Positions 19,935-31,356 of a DNA stretch of 64,000 nt are shown piece by piece. A program made the translations under genes and the position numbers. The notes under the pieces are model-generated. The model ran no database searches. It had not been told where the DNA came from and saw only the letters and a program-made list of their open reading frames with translations. The stretch comes from Temnothorax longispinosus (lineage: Eukaryota; Arthropoda; Insecta; Hymenoptera; Formicidae). The stretch lies in NCBI RefSeq assembly GCF_030848805.1, contig NC_092358.1:16361138-16425137 (forward strand). Reading direction: 5' to 3'. Within the stretch, counting starts at the first letter, position 1; each line of letters opens with the position of its first letter.

Positions 19935-20693
19935 ATGGCCATGTCGACGGACGCCATAACCAAATACGTTATCCCGCGGCTCAATGCCACTAACTATTTT
20001 AATTGGCGGTTTCGTACGGAGATGTTGTTAAAAGAAAAAGGTATTTGGCATACAATTTGTGAGGACAGACCGTCACCAGTCACCTCCGATTGGACGAAAG
20101 CAGATGAAAAAGCACTGGCCACAATATCTTTGATGATCGACGATGATCAGATTCAGCATATTAGAACCTGCAAATATGCTAAGGACGCATGGACCGCGTT
20201 GAAAGAATTCCACGAACGTGACACGCCCGGTACTAAGGTTAGAGTTCTTCGCACCATCATGCGACAACGTGCCGATGAGAACAGCGATATGGAAGCCCAT
20301 GTGAATCGCATGAATGAGTTGTTCCAGCAGTTGTTGGCCCTCGGGGAAGAACTTAATCCAGAATTTATTATGAGCGCAACGTTTCTCGGTTCATTACCAA
20401 GCAGTTATGATGGTTTGATCACAGCATTAGAGGCACGATCGGAAACCGAATTATCGTCATCTTTTGTGCGTTCTAAGATTATTGAAGAGTACCGACGGCG
20501 TAAGGATAGGGATAATGGAGGCCAAGGTGATTCACATGTACTAAAATTCTCAAATGATGGCACCAAGAAGTCTACGGCATGCTACTTCCGCAAGCGCAAA
20601 GAACATCTTCGCAATAAATGCGAGGATTATGCGAAATGGAAGGCGAAGAAAGGATTAACAGGTAATCAAAATAAATCAAAAGCTAAAATGTAA
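19935..20693 (+). pseudogene. Copia 1 gag
   Basis: A 252-codon frame beginning MAMSTDAITKYVIPRLNATN, with the Ty1/Copia capsid signature (NYFNWRFRTEMLLKEKGIW, WTALKEFHE, LGSLPSSYDGLITALE). The C-terminal knuckle reads CYFRKRKEHLRNKC, in which the second cysteine of the usual C-x2-C is Arg, so RNA binding is probably impaired. A stop and a short shift at about 20693-20720 separate it from the protease frame; originally gag and pol were probably one frame. Confidence 0.85.
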
Positions 20694-20719
20694 TTAAGAA
20701 CGATAATGCCTCTGATGAA

Positions 20720-21415
20720 TTGTTATTTCTGGTTGGCAGGGCCAATGATTGGATCCTTGATTCTGGGGCAACGTGTCATGTCAGCTGCAGACGTGAAAAT
20801 TTCATTGAGTTTGACGGCGCACATAGCGAAAAGGTGTCGGTGGCAAACGGACAAGAAGTCAAAGCATCCGGCAAGGGCAAAGTGGCCGTAAGATTTATAA
20901 ACAGCAGCGGTGACACGACAAGAGTAACGATTGAAAATGTCCTGTACGTCCCATCAATTGGAGGAAACCTAATTTCCGTAAAGCGATTGACAGAGAAAGG
21001 ATTCAAAGTAGGATTCAGTGGAGGCACCTGTGAAATCCGTACCTGCGATGGAAAACGTCAAGTTGCTGTGGGCGATATCGTCGGGAATTTGTATCAGATT
21101 TATAGAATAGCAAACGAAGTAAATGCAGTTGCCAATTGTCAAAAGCTATGCATTCATCAATGGCACCGTGTTCTGGGTCATCGTGATATTGACATTGTCA
21201 AGAAGATTCCGTCAAATGGCTTTGTAACTGGAATGGAACTGGCAGGCTGTGGTTCCGGATGTAATAAGGGAAGTTGCGAAGTATGTATCCAAGGGAAGGT
21301 AACACGTGTACCTTTCGCAAAGGAATCACAGAATCGTTCGTCTACGATATTGGATTTAATCCATAGTGATGTCTGTGGCCCCATGCAGACAAAAACTGCC
21401 TCAGGTTATCGTTAT
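20720..21415 (+). pseudogene. Copia 1 protease and start of integrase
   Basis: About 232 codons before the insertion: aspartic protease motif WILDSGATCHVS (near residue 10-20), FVGFSGGTC-like body, then the integrase zinc-binding head (HQWHRVLGHRD ... CEVCIQGKVTRVPF) and the lead-in to the catalytic core (IHSDVCGPMQ, first Asp) ending at GYRY. The apparent C-terminus after GYRY is sequence of the inserted CCCGCG element. The frame resumes at 24661 as LLTFIDDFSRY. Confidence 0.85.
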
Positions 21416-22216
21416 CCCGCGAAAAACGATTGTATTAAAACCGTATTAAAAGCTTATATGAATTTATTAAGAATCTTATTAGAATCGAATATGCAAATCA
21501 ATTATAATTTAAATATGTCATATTTAAATCAAATTAAAGTACCCCATCTTATTTAATCTATATATGGATTAAACTGGACCTTGCTTTGTTAAAATATGCA
21601 AAAACAGCCGCACAGACCTAAGGAAATGCAGAGTTAATATGGTATTTAATTTGCCAAATGTGGATTAAATAAGGTAATAAATTCAAAATTAATTTGTTAA
21701 ATATAATCATATAAGTCAAATATAATCATATAAGTCAAATTTGTCATATAAGTCAAATTTGTCATATATAAATGTTATTTGATCTTATTAGAATTTTATA
21801 TAATTTTGTTTTAAATTTAAATTTATACCAATTTATAAATTTAAACAAGATTATATAAAATTTTATTTTTTAAGCGTGCTACTTTATTATAAGAGTGGAC
21901 TTCACGATATAACTGATACAAAAATTGTGTCGTTCCGAGACAGTGTCGTGTCTTCTTGATACCGTTATCTTATAACACTCTTTGTCAAATTTTAATTACG
22001 AGAAACAGATCACATCGAATGCCATCTATCGGATACTTTGAGATGCAATATTCTGATCTGATCATATATAATCTTATATGACTATATTATTTTATTTTAA
22101 TTTGAATCAAATATTTTACATGTTAAGTTCGACAAATAAAGAAACAAATTTTACCGCAAATATTATTTAAACATTATTTAAACAAAAATACGTTTTAATA
22201 AGAATCAAATTAAAAC

Positions 22217-24283
22217 CAAAGGGCCTAGCGGAGCCTAAGCATGTGAAATCGGCCCTTGATCATACAGAGCTGACATTAATATCACAAGTTAGTACCAATA
22301 TGATAAAACTTTCCACCAAATATTATTTTAAAAAATCCACTTTTTTAGAAGTTATGCAGGGAGAAAGTAAAATAAAGAAATGTATTTTTCTCGAAAACCA
22401 CTTGACCGATCTTGATGAAAAAAATATATGTTATGTAGACTAATAAAACTAATTAACAAAAAAAATGTCCAAAATGTTTGCCAAAAAAAAAGACCAAAAA
22501 AAATATTTGAATTTTTAAATATTTTTTTTAGGGTGATATTTTCGAGGTACCCCTTTGAAATTTTTACGAAAATTTCTCTTAAAGTGTCCACTATAACATA
22601 TATTTTTTTCACGTTTTTTTAAATGGTGGAACATAGTTAAAAATACGAAAATCGTAAGCGTCGCGTCACTCCGACGCACAGTGCAGTGCCATTCCGCGTT
22701 GCGGGTGTTCGATGTAACTTTACTAGCACATATGTATGTCTGCAATTAGCCTATAATATGTATACTTTTTAATTTTTATAGTTTCCAGAGTTTACCACGT
22801 GGAGGTTGCAGTACGGTTTTAAACTCCTTATTGGGGTGCTTTTTTAACGTGAGTCCTCTCGCCTTTCACTACGTTTCCGTAAAATCAAGGTGCTTTTTTA
22901 ACGTGAGTCCCTTCGCCTCTCACTACGTTTCCGTAAAATCGGGGTGCTTTTTTAACGTGAGTCCCCTCGCCTTTCACTACGTTTCCGTAAAATCAGGGTG
23001 CTTTTTTAACGTGAGACCCTTTGCCTCTCAGTACGTTTCCGTAAAATCGGGGTGCTTTTTTAACGTGAGTCCCCTCGCCTCTCACTACGTTTCCGTAAAA
23101 TCAGGGTGCTTTTTGAATGTAAGACCCCTCGCTTCTCATTACACCCTACACCTACGATTTATTTAATCTTCTTCACTATCACTGTCTATTACTGGAATGT
23201 TATTTGTTTTCTTAAACAGATCACTCAGTATTTCTGCTGGTTTCAAAATTTTCGCTAAATATCTTGCATGAGATAGATAATATATAATTGCAGCAATATG
23301 ACAGCAGCATCCAATTGTTCGTAGCCCATTAGCGATCTGTTTAAGAAAACAAATAACATTCCAGTAATAGACAGTGATAGTGAAGAAGATTAAATAAATC
23401 GTAGGTGTAGGCTGTAATGAGAGACGAGAGATCTTACATTCAAAAAGCACCCCGATTTTACGGAAACGTAGTGAGAGGCAAAGGGACTCACGTTAAAAAA
23501 GCACCCTGATTTTACGGAAACGTAGTGAAAGGCGAGGGGACTCACGTTAAAAAAGCACCCCGATTTTACGGAAACGTAGTGAGAGGCGAAAGGACTCACG
23601 TTAAAAAAGCACCCTGATTTTACGGAAACGTAGTGAAAGGCGAGGGGACTCACGTTAAAAAAGCACCCCAATAAGGAGTTTAAAACCGTACTGCAACCTC
23701 CACGTGGTAAACTCTGGAAACTATAAAAATTAAAAAGTATACATATTATAGGCTAATTGCAGACGTACATATGTGCTAGTAAAGTTACATCGAACACCCG
23801 CAACGCGGAATGGCACTGCACTGTGCGCCGGAGTGACGCGACGCTTACGATTTTCGTATTTTTAACTATGTTCCACCATTTAAAAAAAATTGAAAAAAAT
23901 ATATGTTATAGTGGACACTTTAAGAGAAATTTTCGTAAAAATTTCAAAGGGTACCTCGAAAATATCACCCTAAAAAAAATATTTAAAAATTTAAATATTT
24001 TTTTTTTGGTCTTTTTTTTGGCAAACATTTTGGACATTTTTTTTGTTAATTAGTTTTATTAGTCTACATAACATATATTTTTTTCATCAAGATCGGTCAA
24101 GTGGTTTTCGAGAAAAATATATTTCTTTATTTTACTTTCTCCCTGCATAACTTCTAAAAAAATGAATTTTTTTAAATAATATTTGGTGGAAAGTTTTATC
24201 ATATTGGTACTAACTTGTGACATTAATGTCAGCTCTGTATAATCAGGGACCGATTTCACATGCTTATTCCGCTAGGCCCTTTG
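22217..24283. mobile_element. foldback element 1 with 54 bp repeats in its arms
   Basis: 2067 bp, almost entirely an inverted repeat: arms run from CAAAGGGCCTAGCGGA (22217) and its inverse (24283) inward to about 23222 and 23335, leaving a ~110 bp loop. Each arm holds five to six 54 bp tandem repeats. Flanks AATTAAAAC / GGTTAAAAC are a possible 9 bp duplication with two mismatches (7 bp TTAAAAC is exact). Long arms built of short repeats are typical of Drosophila FB elements; Galileo (P superfamily, 7 bp duplication) is the alternative. Confidence 0.75.
22835..23160. repeat. 54 bp tandem repeats, left arm (mirror at 23400-23671)
   Basis: Six units starting near 22835, 22889, 22943, 22997, 23051 and 23105, each GGTGCTTTTTTAACGTGAGT... 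ending in ACGTTTCCGTAAAATC. Because 54 is divisible by three, an open frame with 18-residue repeats (CFFNVSPLAFHYVSVKSG) appears in both arms. It lacks any gene context and is not a gene. Confidence 0.8.
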
Positions 24284-24660
24284 GGTTAAAACCGCAATTG
24301 AATCGAGTAAAAGTCGCATACAGAACACATTAACTTTTTATTAAAGTCTTATATATAAATATTCTGCATCATGTATGGTTCTGGATCATATATAATCCAC
24401 ATAAGTTATCTTATTAAATACAAATTTGATTCGAAGTGTTATATGATCCATATAAGTGATCTAATTAAATTTTAATTAAAGCCCTATTTTATTGTGGATC
24501 ATATTTAATCTACATAACTGATTTTAATAAGTGCAAATTAAAACTGTATTTAAACAAATATAATTTTAATATAAAATCTGGATTTAATTTGAATTTTACC
24601 CAAATTAAATATAATTTAATATGATTTTAGTTAGATTCATATTAGATCGTTTTTCGCGGG

Positions 24661-27083
24661 ATCTATTAACGTTTATTGATGATTTCTCGCGATATACCAC
24701 AATCTACTTAATTAAAGAGAAATCAGAGGTATTCCAGAAATTTAAGGAATTCCATCAGTTGGTACAAAATCAATTTGGTAGAAAAATTAAATGTCTTCGC
24801 ACAGATAGAGGAGGAGAATATCTCAGCAAGTCGTTCGTAAATTATTTGAACGAAAACGGTATCAAGTCTCAACTCACAGCACCACACTCGCCTCAGCAGA
24901 ACGGGGTCGCTGAAAGGAAAAATAGGACCTTAATCGAAATGGCTCGATACATGCTACTTGCAAACATGCAAACATGCAAACATGGAATATAGGTTCTGGG
25001 GCGAAGCAGTTACAACAGCAAATTTCCTGCAAAACAGACTTCCTTGGAAAAATGTAAATAAAACGCCGTTCGAGTATTGGCACGATAAAAAGCCAATTTA
25101 TACAAACTTAAAACGTTTCGGTGCAGACTGTTATGTCAAAATTCCTGATGAGAATCGAAGAAAGTTGGATCTAAAGGCGCTTAAAGGAATTTTACTCGGT
25201 GTTGACATGGAGTCAAAAGCGTACAGAGTCTACATACCAAGTTCTAGGAAGGTTTTAATATCAAGAGATGTTAAGTTTATTGAGGAAGAAAATCCTGCTG
25301 GTAAGCAATCAATTGAGGCGAAGAAGACTGTTACTCATGAAGATGCTATCGAGATTGTACCTTCTGACGACGGATTTCCGGCCCAAAATATTCCGAAGGA
25401 TGAAAATATAACTGAAGATTCAAGCTCGACTGAAGGATCCAACGATGTCACCTATCAGCCTACTCCAGTGAGACGTTCCAGCAGACCGAATAAAGGCATT
25501 CAACCTCAACGATTAATCGAACAAATAAGCGTTGTAATGGATGGTGAACCATCAAATTTGAACGAAGCGCTTTCATGTTATCAAAGAAAGAATTGGATTC
25601 GTGCTATGCAGGAGGAGCTAAGTTCATTAGAAGCTAATAAGACATGGGAGTTGGTCGCCTTACCCGAAGGCAAAAATTTAGTTGGCTGTAAATGGGTATA
25701 CAAGCTGAAATCAGATGCAAGCGGAAACACAAGAAGATTTAAAGCAAGACTTGTAGCTCAAGGTTTTAGTCAAAAGTATGGTGTCGATTACGATCAAGTA
25801 TTCGCACCTGTAGCCCGACAGACAACATTTAGGATATTCCTTTCCGTTGCTGCAAGTCGAAGAATGCTAGTCTTTCACTTCGACGTAAAGACTGCTTTTT
25901 TGAACGGTGTGCTGGAGGAGGAGATTTATATGCGTCAGCCACCCGGTTTCGAGAAAGAGGGAGCTGAGGACAAGGTATGTTTATTAATGAGGAGCATCTA
26001 CGGGTTAAAACAGTCTGCACGCAATTGGAACGAAACGTTACACGAGATTTTAACCAAAGCAGGGTTTGTACAAAGCAAGACCGATCATTGTTTATACATA
26101 TATTACGGAAGCGAAGGAATAGTATATGTTCTTGTATATGTAGATGACGTATTAGCAGCTGGGACCTCGATTGAAGAAATCAACAAGTTCGAAAAAATGC
26201 TTAAAGCAAACTTCGATATTGAAAATCTCGGTGAAGTAACGAGTTATTTAGGAATCAGAGTTGCGAAGCAAGATGATTGTTTTCTACTCGACCAACAAAA
26301 GTACATCTTAAATGTGACTGCGAGATTTCGATTGAGCGATGCTAAAGATTCAGATATACCGTTGAGTCCATCATATCAAAAGGAGCCAAACGAAGATATT
26401 ATGCCAAATAACGACAAGTATCGTAGTGCAATTGGTCATTTACTATATATTTCAACAAATACACGCCTGACATTGCGGCAGCAACTTGTATCTTATCGCA
26501 AAAGGTATCTAAACCAACAACGTCTGATTGGAATCAAGTTAAGAAATTAATTAGATATCTTAAGGGTACCTCATCGTTACGTTTAAAACTGGGCGATGTT
26601 AAGGACAACGAGAATCTAATTGGATTTGCCGATGCAAGTTGGGCTGAAGATCGAGAGACAAGGAAATCTAATTCCGGTTTCATATTCATGCTAGGAGGGG
26701 CGATTAGTTGGAGTTGCAAACAACAGGACTGCATCGCTTTGTCATCAACCGAAGCGGAATTTATCGCACTCTCTGAAGCATGCAAAGAATCGATTTGGAT
26801 ACAAAGACTTCTGAAGGATTTTAGATGGAGAGGACAAACTCATACCAAGATTTACGAAGATAATCAAAGCGTCTTGAAGATGATTATCAACAAAAAATTA
26901 AGTAATAGGACAAAACATATTGACACAAAAGTTCACTTTGTAAAGGACCACATTGATAAAAAGCATATCATATGCGAATATTGTCCGTCTGAAACTATGC
27001 TAGCCGATTTACTAACCAAAGGTTTAGCTAAAAATAAGTTCATTACATTAAGAGATCGCTGTAATTTAATTTATATTGATTAA
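24661..27083 (+). pseudogene. Copia 1 integrase core, reverse transcriptase and RNase H
   Basis: Resumes the Copia pol after the insertion. Integrase FIDDFSRYTTIY, second catalytic Asp in CLRTDRGGEYLS and Glu in PQQNGVAERKNRTLIE. A frameshift near 24960-24980 coincides with a triplicated GCAAACAT octamer. Reverse transcriptase: LVGCKWVYKLKSD, FAPVARQTTFRIFLSVAA, HFDVKTAFLNG, LKQSARNWNE and YVDDVLAAG (about 26138). A one-base change near 26466 shifts the frame. RNase H: ADASWAEDRETRKSNSGF and ALSSTEAEFIALSEACKE, ending in ...ADLLTKGLAKNKF near 27040. A purine tract AAGGAGAAG abuts the 3' LTR. Confidence 0.85.
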
Positions 27084-27184
27084 GGAGAAGTGTTAGAGTC
27101 ATATATAATCAAGATAAATTAAGGGTTTTCTTTTCTTTTGGTTGCATACATTGGCGTGGTGTGGCGCTGTCATTCGCTTCACTC

Positions 27185-30100
27185 TAGAGACCCTCTAATC
27201 AGAGTCTGGACATCAGAAGGTTAAGTTAGGTTGTCCGACATTTTTCTGCAAAATCCTGAGAGAGAGAGAGAGAGATATGTGCTACCTCACTCTCTCTTAG
27301 TTAATGCCTCCTAACCTGCTTATACTGCGCGTACTGGGTCAAGTAGAGTAAATTGTAATAATGGGTGGATGTGCCGCAGAATTTTGTAACAATAGCTCTG
27401 CAAAGGGCTATATCATGAAGATATTCCTAAGAGATAAGCATCGTCGAGAGCAATGGGTTAAAAATATGAATCGTCAAAATTGGACGCCAACAAATAGTTC
27501 TTACTTGTGCGAGGTAAATTATTTTTTTATTCATTTAATTTATAATAGTTTATTTAAATATTTTATCATTTAATTAAAAAATATATAAAGAAATAGTACA
27601 TACCATTAAATTAATATTTTTATAAAAAAGGAAAGCCATAAAACACAGGTTATGTATATATAAAAGTACATGAAATCAAGTTACATTACTTTTAATTTAA
27701 ATACTTTAACATTAACATTAATCTTGCTATTCTTCTATTGCTTTCTTGTTTTCTATGAATGAGAAGCATGGTTTTTTATTAAAATATAATCTTGTTTTCT
27801 ATGAATGAGAAGCATGTTTTTGTACTTTAATATAATCTGTTTATTTTTATTGACATGTTAAACTAAAATATTAAACATTATTTATAAAATAAAGTTATTT
27901 ATTCTTTGATAGTTATATTTTATTAACCTCTTTTTATAGGTGCATTTTGCTTCTGAAATGTGGGAGCCGAACAGAATTGATAATAAAGGAAAATTGAAAC
28001 CACACGCTGTACCAACCATTTTCGGTTTTTTTATAACAAAAAGAGTATCCTTTCAAGAACCTATACATAGAGAGAACTTACAGAAACCTACAGAAAACCT
28101 AGTAGAGAGAGAGCATATTATTCATAATGTTCAAAATCAAGATCAAAGTGAACAAGAAGTAGGTGTGAGATAATGAAATGTAATAATAAAAAATGACATA
28201 TATATTTCAATTTTTCTTAATGTATACTTCAATTTATTTCAGATTACTACAAATGAATCTCTCAATACATCTACAAGCAATACAGTTTGTGAAAATGAAA
28301 TTTTTGAAGAGAAAGAAATTGAAAATCAAAAGTGTTGTAAAATTAATAAAAAAAACTCTACAAAACTTAATTTATTTACGTAAACAAAATAAGATGAGAA
28401 ATACGAATCAAAAATTAAAAAATATGATTAATAATAATAAGTATAGGCAAATGTTAGGAGATGCTAACTAATGATCAAATTCGGACTCTATTTACCAAAA
28501 AGCGTATCAAAAATTGGTCAAATGAGACCATTCAACGTGCTCTTAAATTACAATTTACTTGTGGAACCACCGGTTATGAAGAACTTATCCTACAAGGAAT
28601 GCCATTACCATCTTTTGCGTACATTACGAGGATATTGCACATCTGTTGAAAAATTTAAAACAAGCATTAATTAACAACAAATTTTTTATCTTGCCCCAAG
28701 AATTTGTAATAAAATATAACTTGCCATCGAACAGGGTTGAAATTGCACATTTTAATGATTTACTTGAATCTCAAAAAGATTCAGAATTACTTTTAACGCC
28801 AAGATTATGTATAGATGATATTAAAAGTACTAATACTTTTAGTAAAATGCGGGTGAATAAAGCAAAAAACGCCGTGTTTTCAACAGATGTCAGTAGTTCA
28901 TTAGAATTTCTGGCAGATGAAAATTCTAAGCCAGAATTTCTTGCTACTGCTTGGTTTGTCAAAACTATCTCTAGATGGTTCTCGTTAATGACTTCAAGAA
29001 ATTGTAATAAAGCATTAGGTTTAAAAAATGAAGAAATATACAATGATAACATTAAATTTTTATACGAAGTTATTGATCTCTTTAATAACATAAAAATCGG
29101 TTAGAAAGAAACATTTAAACCTGTTCAAAGAGGAATTATATTATCCACAACATCAATCATTAATCTTGTAAAATATCTTTTAAAAGATCGTAATTTTAAA
29201 TTTGTGTTAACTGGACGTCTGACACAAGATTGTATGGAAAACCTATTTTCAGTTATACGTCAAAAAAATGTAATTCCAAATTGTTTACAGTTTAAAAACA
29301 ATTTGAAACTAATTGCTATATCAATGTATATGAGACCAATAGTAGCAGAAAATTATGATTATGATGAAAATGAAGACGAATATATTTCTGACTTTTTAGA
29401 ATACTTATCAAAAAGTGGTAAAAAGGATAATGTATCAGCTGATATTTCCTTTACTTCTAATGCTTCAGCTACAATTACAAATGACATTCCCCCTTTTAAT
29501 AATAACAATACAGTAATAGAATTAAATAGTAAAGAAAAGAACAGTTTATATAGCATAGCAGGATACTGTTTAAAGTCCGTTGAGAAAACATGTACTACAT
29601 GTTGTAATTGCATACAATCTGTTGGGTCAAAAAAAATCATTAAAATTAGAATTTTCTAGATTTGTGACACTTAAATGTTATAAGAAAAATACGTTATACT
29701 TCATTAATAAACCAACATTTGAGGTATTCTTAAAATTAGAAAATATATACAGACATTATAGTCCCTATTTTAACATCATGCAGAGAGTAAATTTAAATGA
29801 ATTTTTACTTGATAAATTTAATTCTGTTCCAGCAGATCATATTCTTAATAATTGTCATAATTTGCGTCAAAAATTATTTAAAAAATTTGCTATCTATTAG
29901 TTAATTGTAAATATTATGATAACAAATCGATGATGATGCATCATTTTTTAAAATAAAATAATGTAATACTTTTTACATGTATAACATAAGTATTAATATA
30001 TACAATAAATATTTTTTATATGCTGTATATATATATATATATGTTATTTATTCCCTATTTTCTTATTACTTTTTTACTATATTTTCTTTAAATATTAATT

Positions 30101-30349
30101 TATTACTGTTAATTACTATCAAAGTTTCTACTTTCAACTCATTCGCTCTCTCTTTTTCTCTCTCTCTCTTTCTCTCGTAATATTTTAAAACGTTTTAAAT
30201 TAAAATTTCAATGTATTTTTATTAATAATTAATAAGTTTTTATATTTCATAGCAATAGAGATTTCATAAAACCGGCGCGAATTGCAGAAAAATGGCGGAC
30301 CAATCAGAGCGTGCTCCCTGATGTCTAGACTCTGATTAGAGGGTCTCTA
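27185..30349 (+). mobile_element. P-superfamily element 1
   Basis: 3165 bp with inverted ends TAGAGACCCTCTAATCAGAG / CTCTGATTAGAGGGTCTCTA continuing imperfectly to CATCAG, and an exact 8 bp duplication CTTCACTC (27177-27184, 30350-30357). Eight-base duplications and a THAP-domain transposase are P-element traits. A (GA)n tract lies at 27260 near the left end. The transposase has an internal deletion, so it is non-autonomous. Confidence 0.9.
27361..29900 (+). pseudogene. P-element transposase with THAP domain, internally deleted
   Basis: Exon 1 (27361-27513) and exon 2 (27940-28158), joined across a GT-AG intron, encode a C2CH THAP DNA-binding domain (C-x4-C ... CEVHF). Exon 3 starts at 28253 and shifts frame before a coiled-coil region (LRKQNKMRNTNQKLKNM). 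Next comes LTNDQIRTLFTKK ... WSNETIQRALKLQF ... GMPLPSF (28461-28610), then directly HLLKNLKQALINNKFF (28639 on): the stretch that holds the first two catalytic Asp residues in P2 is missing. The C-terminal LTGRLTQDCMENLFSVIR (29204) and a CxxC pair near 29590 match P transposases. A stop lies at 29101 and a frameshift near 29640. Confidence 0.8.
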
Positions 30350-30751
30350 CTTCACTCTAGTGAGCTTTTTAGTTATGGCAACACTGACCTAAGCTTTTTT
30401 CGCTGCAATAACGTTTTGTAACATTCATTGCCTTTCACGCGATTCTTTACTTATGTACTGGTCCGAATAAAAGTGTTGTATTGCAAGTACTTCATCCCTG
30501 TTTCGTTCTTTATTCGGTACACGCTAACGGTACGGCTATCAATAACTCCGTTAAAAATCATTGTACCGCAATTCGCAAAATAGATTCTTAAAGCTAAAAC
30601 TTTGCTCTATCAAGTGATATAATCGCCAATTTTTTCGTAAAGATTTTTGGATACATTACAAAAACATTGTAAAAATTTGCAATTTTTTACTTTCTTATTT
30701 AGATCCAAAAACAATTGTGCAGAACAACAACAAAAATTTATTCTTTACGTT

Positions 30752-31035
30752 TATTGGAAATATAATCAGGGACGACTTGAAATGTGGTGAGATGAGCAGG
30801 GAACACAACAATCTTGATCTTTATACACTCTGAATACTGTCTTTATTATATATAAGTATATCACACTCTGTAACTTAAACCGTAACCGACACGTCTGAAC
30901 ACGACGGTGATCGAGGCTCTTGTGAGCACCACTGATGCCCGCACGCACGCGTGGCGCGCCGAGTCGCGCCGCCAACCGGGGGCTGCCCTCTAGAAGGGCG
31001 GGAACTTATTGCTCGTTCAAAGTCTTCTCCCAACA
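30752..31035 (-). repeat. Copia 2 3' LTR
   Basis: 284 bp. A purine-rich tract (CGCCCAAAGGGAGGGAG on the minus strand, 31036-31052) precedes it, as expected for plus-strand priming. Confidence 0.88.
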
Positions 31036-31356
31036 CTCCCTCCCTTTGGGCGAGCGATCCACGGGTCCTCTCTAAGTTTCCTCTTTATCTGAAACATAAC
31101 AAGAATTAGTTATCGACTAAAATTAATCTCTAACTTTGTCTAAACTCTATATTCATTATTTTATCTCTCAGATACACAAATGCTTCTAGAGGTAAAGGTT
31201 TTGTCATAATGTCTGCCAAATTCTCTTTGGTCTTTATCCATTCGACTTTTACCTTCCCTTAATCAACACACTGTTTGATAAAATCTCCATGAGTGTCATC
31301 CATATGTTTTCTGTTTCCAGTTTCTTCTTTTTCTTCTAAGTCTTTCTTTATTTCTT

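Larger units (their letters stand above)
21416..24660. mobile_element. CCCGCG-TIR element with AT target duplication
   Basis: 3245 bp with perfect 15 bp inverted ends CCCGCGAAAAACGAT / ATCGTTTTTCGCGGG, flanked by AT. Excision leaving one AT rebuilds the Copia frame GYRY-LLTFIDDFS exactly. The interior is AT-rich with tandem words (AATCATATAAGTCAAAT at 21700-21770) and no transposase; about two-thirds is a foldback insertion (22217-24283). The end structure parallels 9440-10318. A non-autonomous ISL2EU/IS4EU-like element is my best guess. Confidence 0.8.
19591..30541 (+). mobile_element. Copia 1: Ty1/Copia retrotransposon with three nested insertions
   Basis: LTRs TGTTAGAGTC...GGCTATCA at 19591-19867 and 27091-30541 (the latter split by a P element), with target duplication ATAAC at 19586-19590 and 30542-30546. 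The internal part carries gag, protease, integrase, reverse transcriptase and RNase H, interrupted at 21416-24660. Removing the nested elements leaves about 4.5 kb, a normal Copia length. Frameshifts in pol and a lost zinc-knuckle cysteine make it inactive. Confidence 0.9.
27091..30541 (+). repeat. Copia 1 3' LTR, split by a P element
   Basis: 27091-27184 plus 30358-30541 equal one LTR; 27185-30349 is the P insertion and CTTCACTC is duplicated. The right half differs from the 5' LTR by one extra T (GCTTTTTAG) and one or two substitutions, for example TTTTTTCGC for TTTTTTCTC. Confidence 0.9.

Noticed and set aside
22831..23166. 111-codon ORF with 18-residue repeats as a secreted repeat protein
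   Set aside because: It lies inside foldback arms, is mirrored on the other strand, and its openness follows from the 54 bp period.
22835..23671. CRISPR-like array
   Set aside because: Repeats are directly adjacent without unique spacers and the DNA is eukaryotic transposon sequence.
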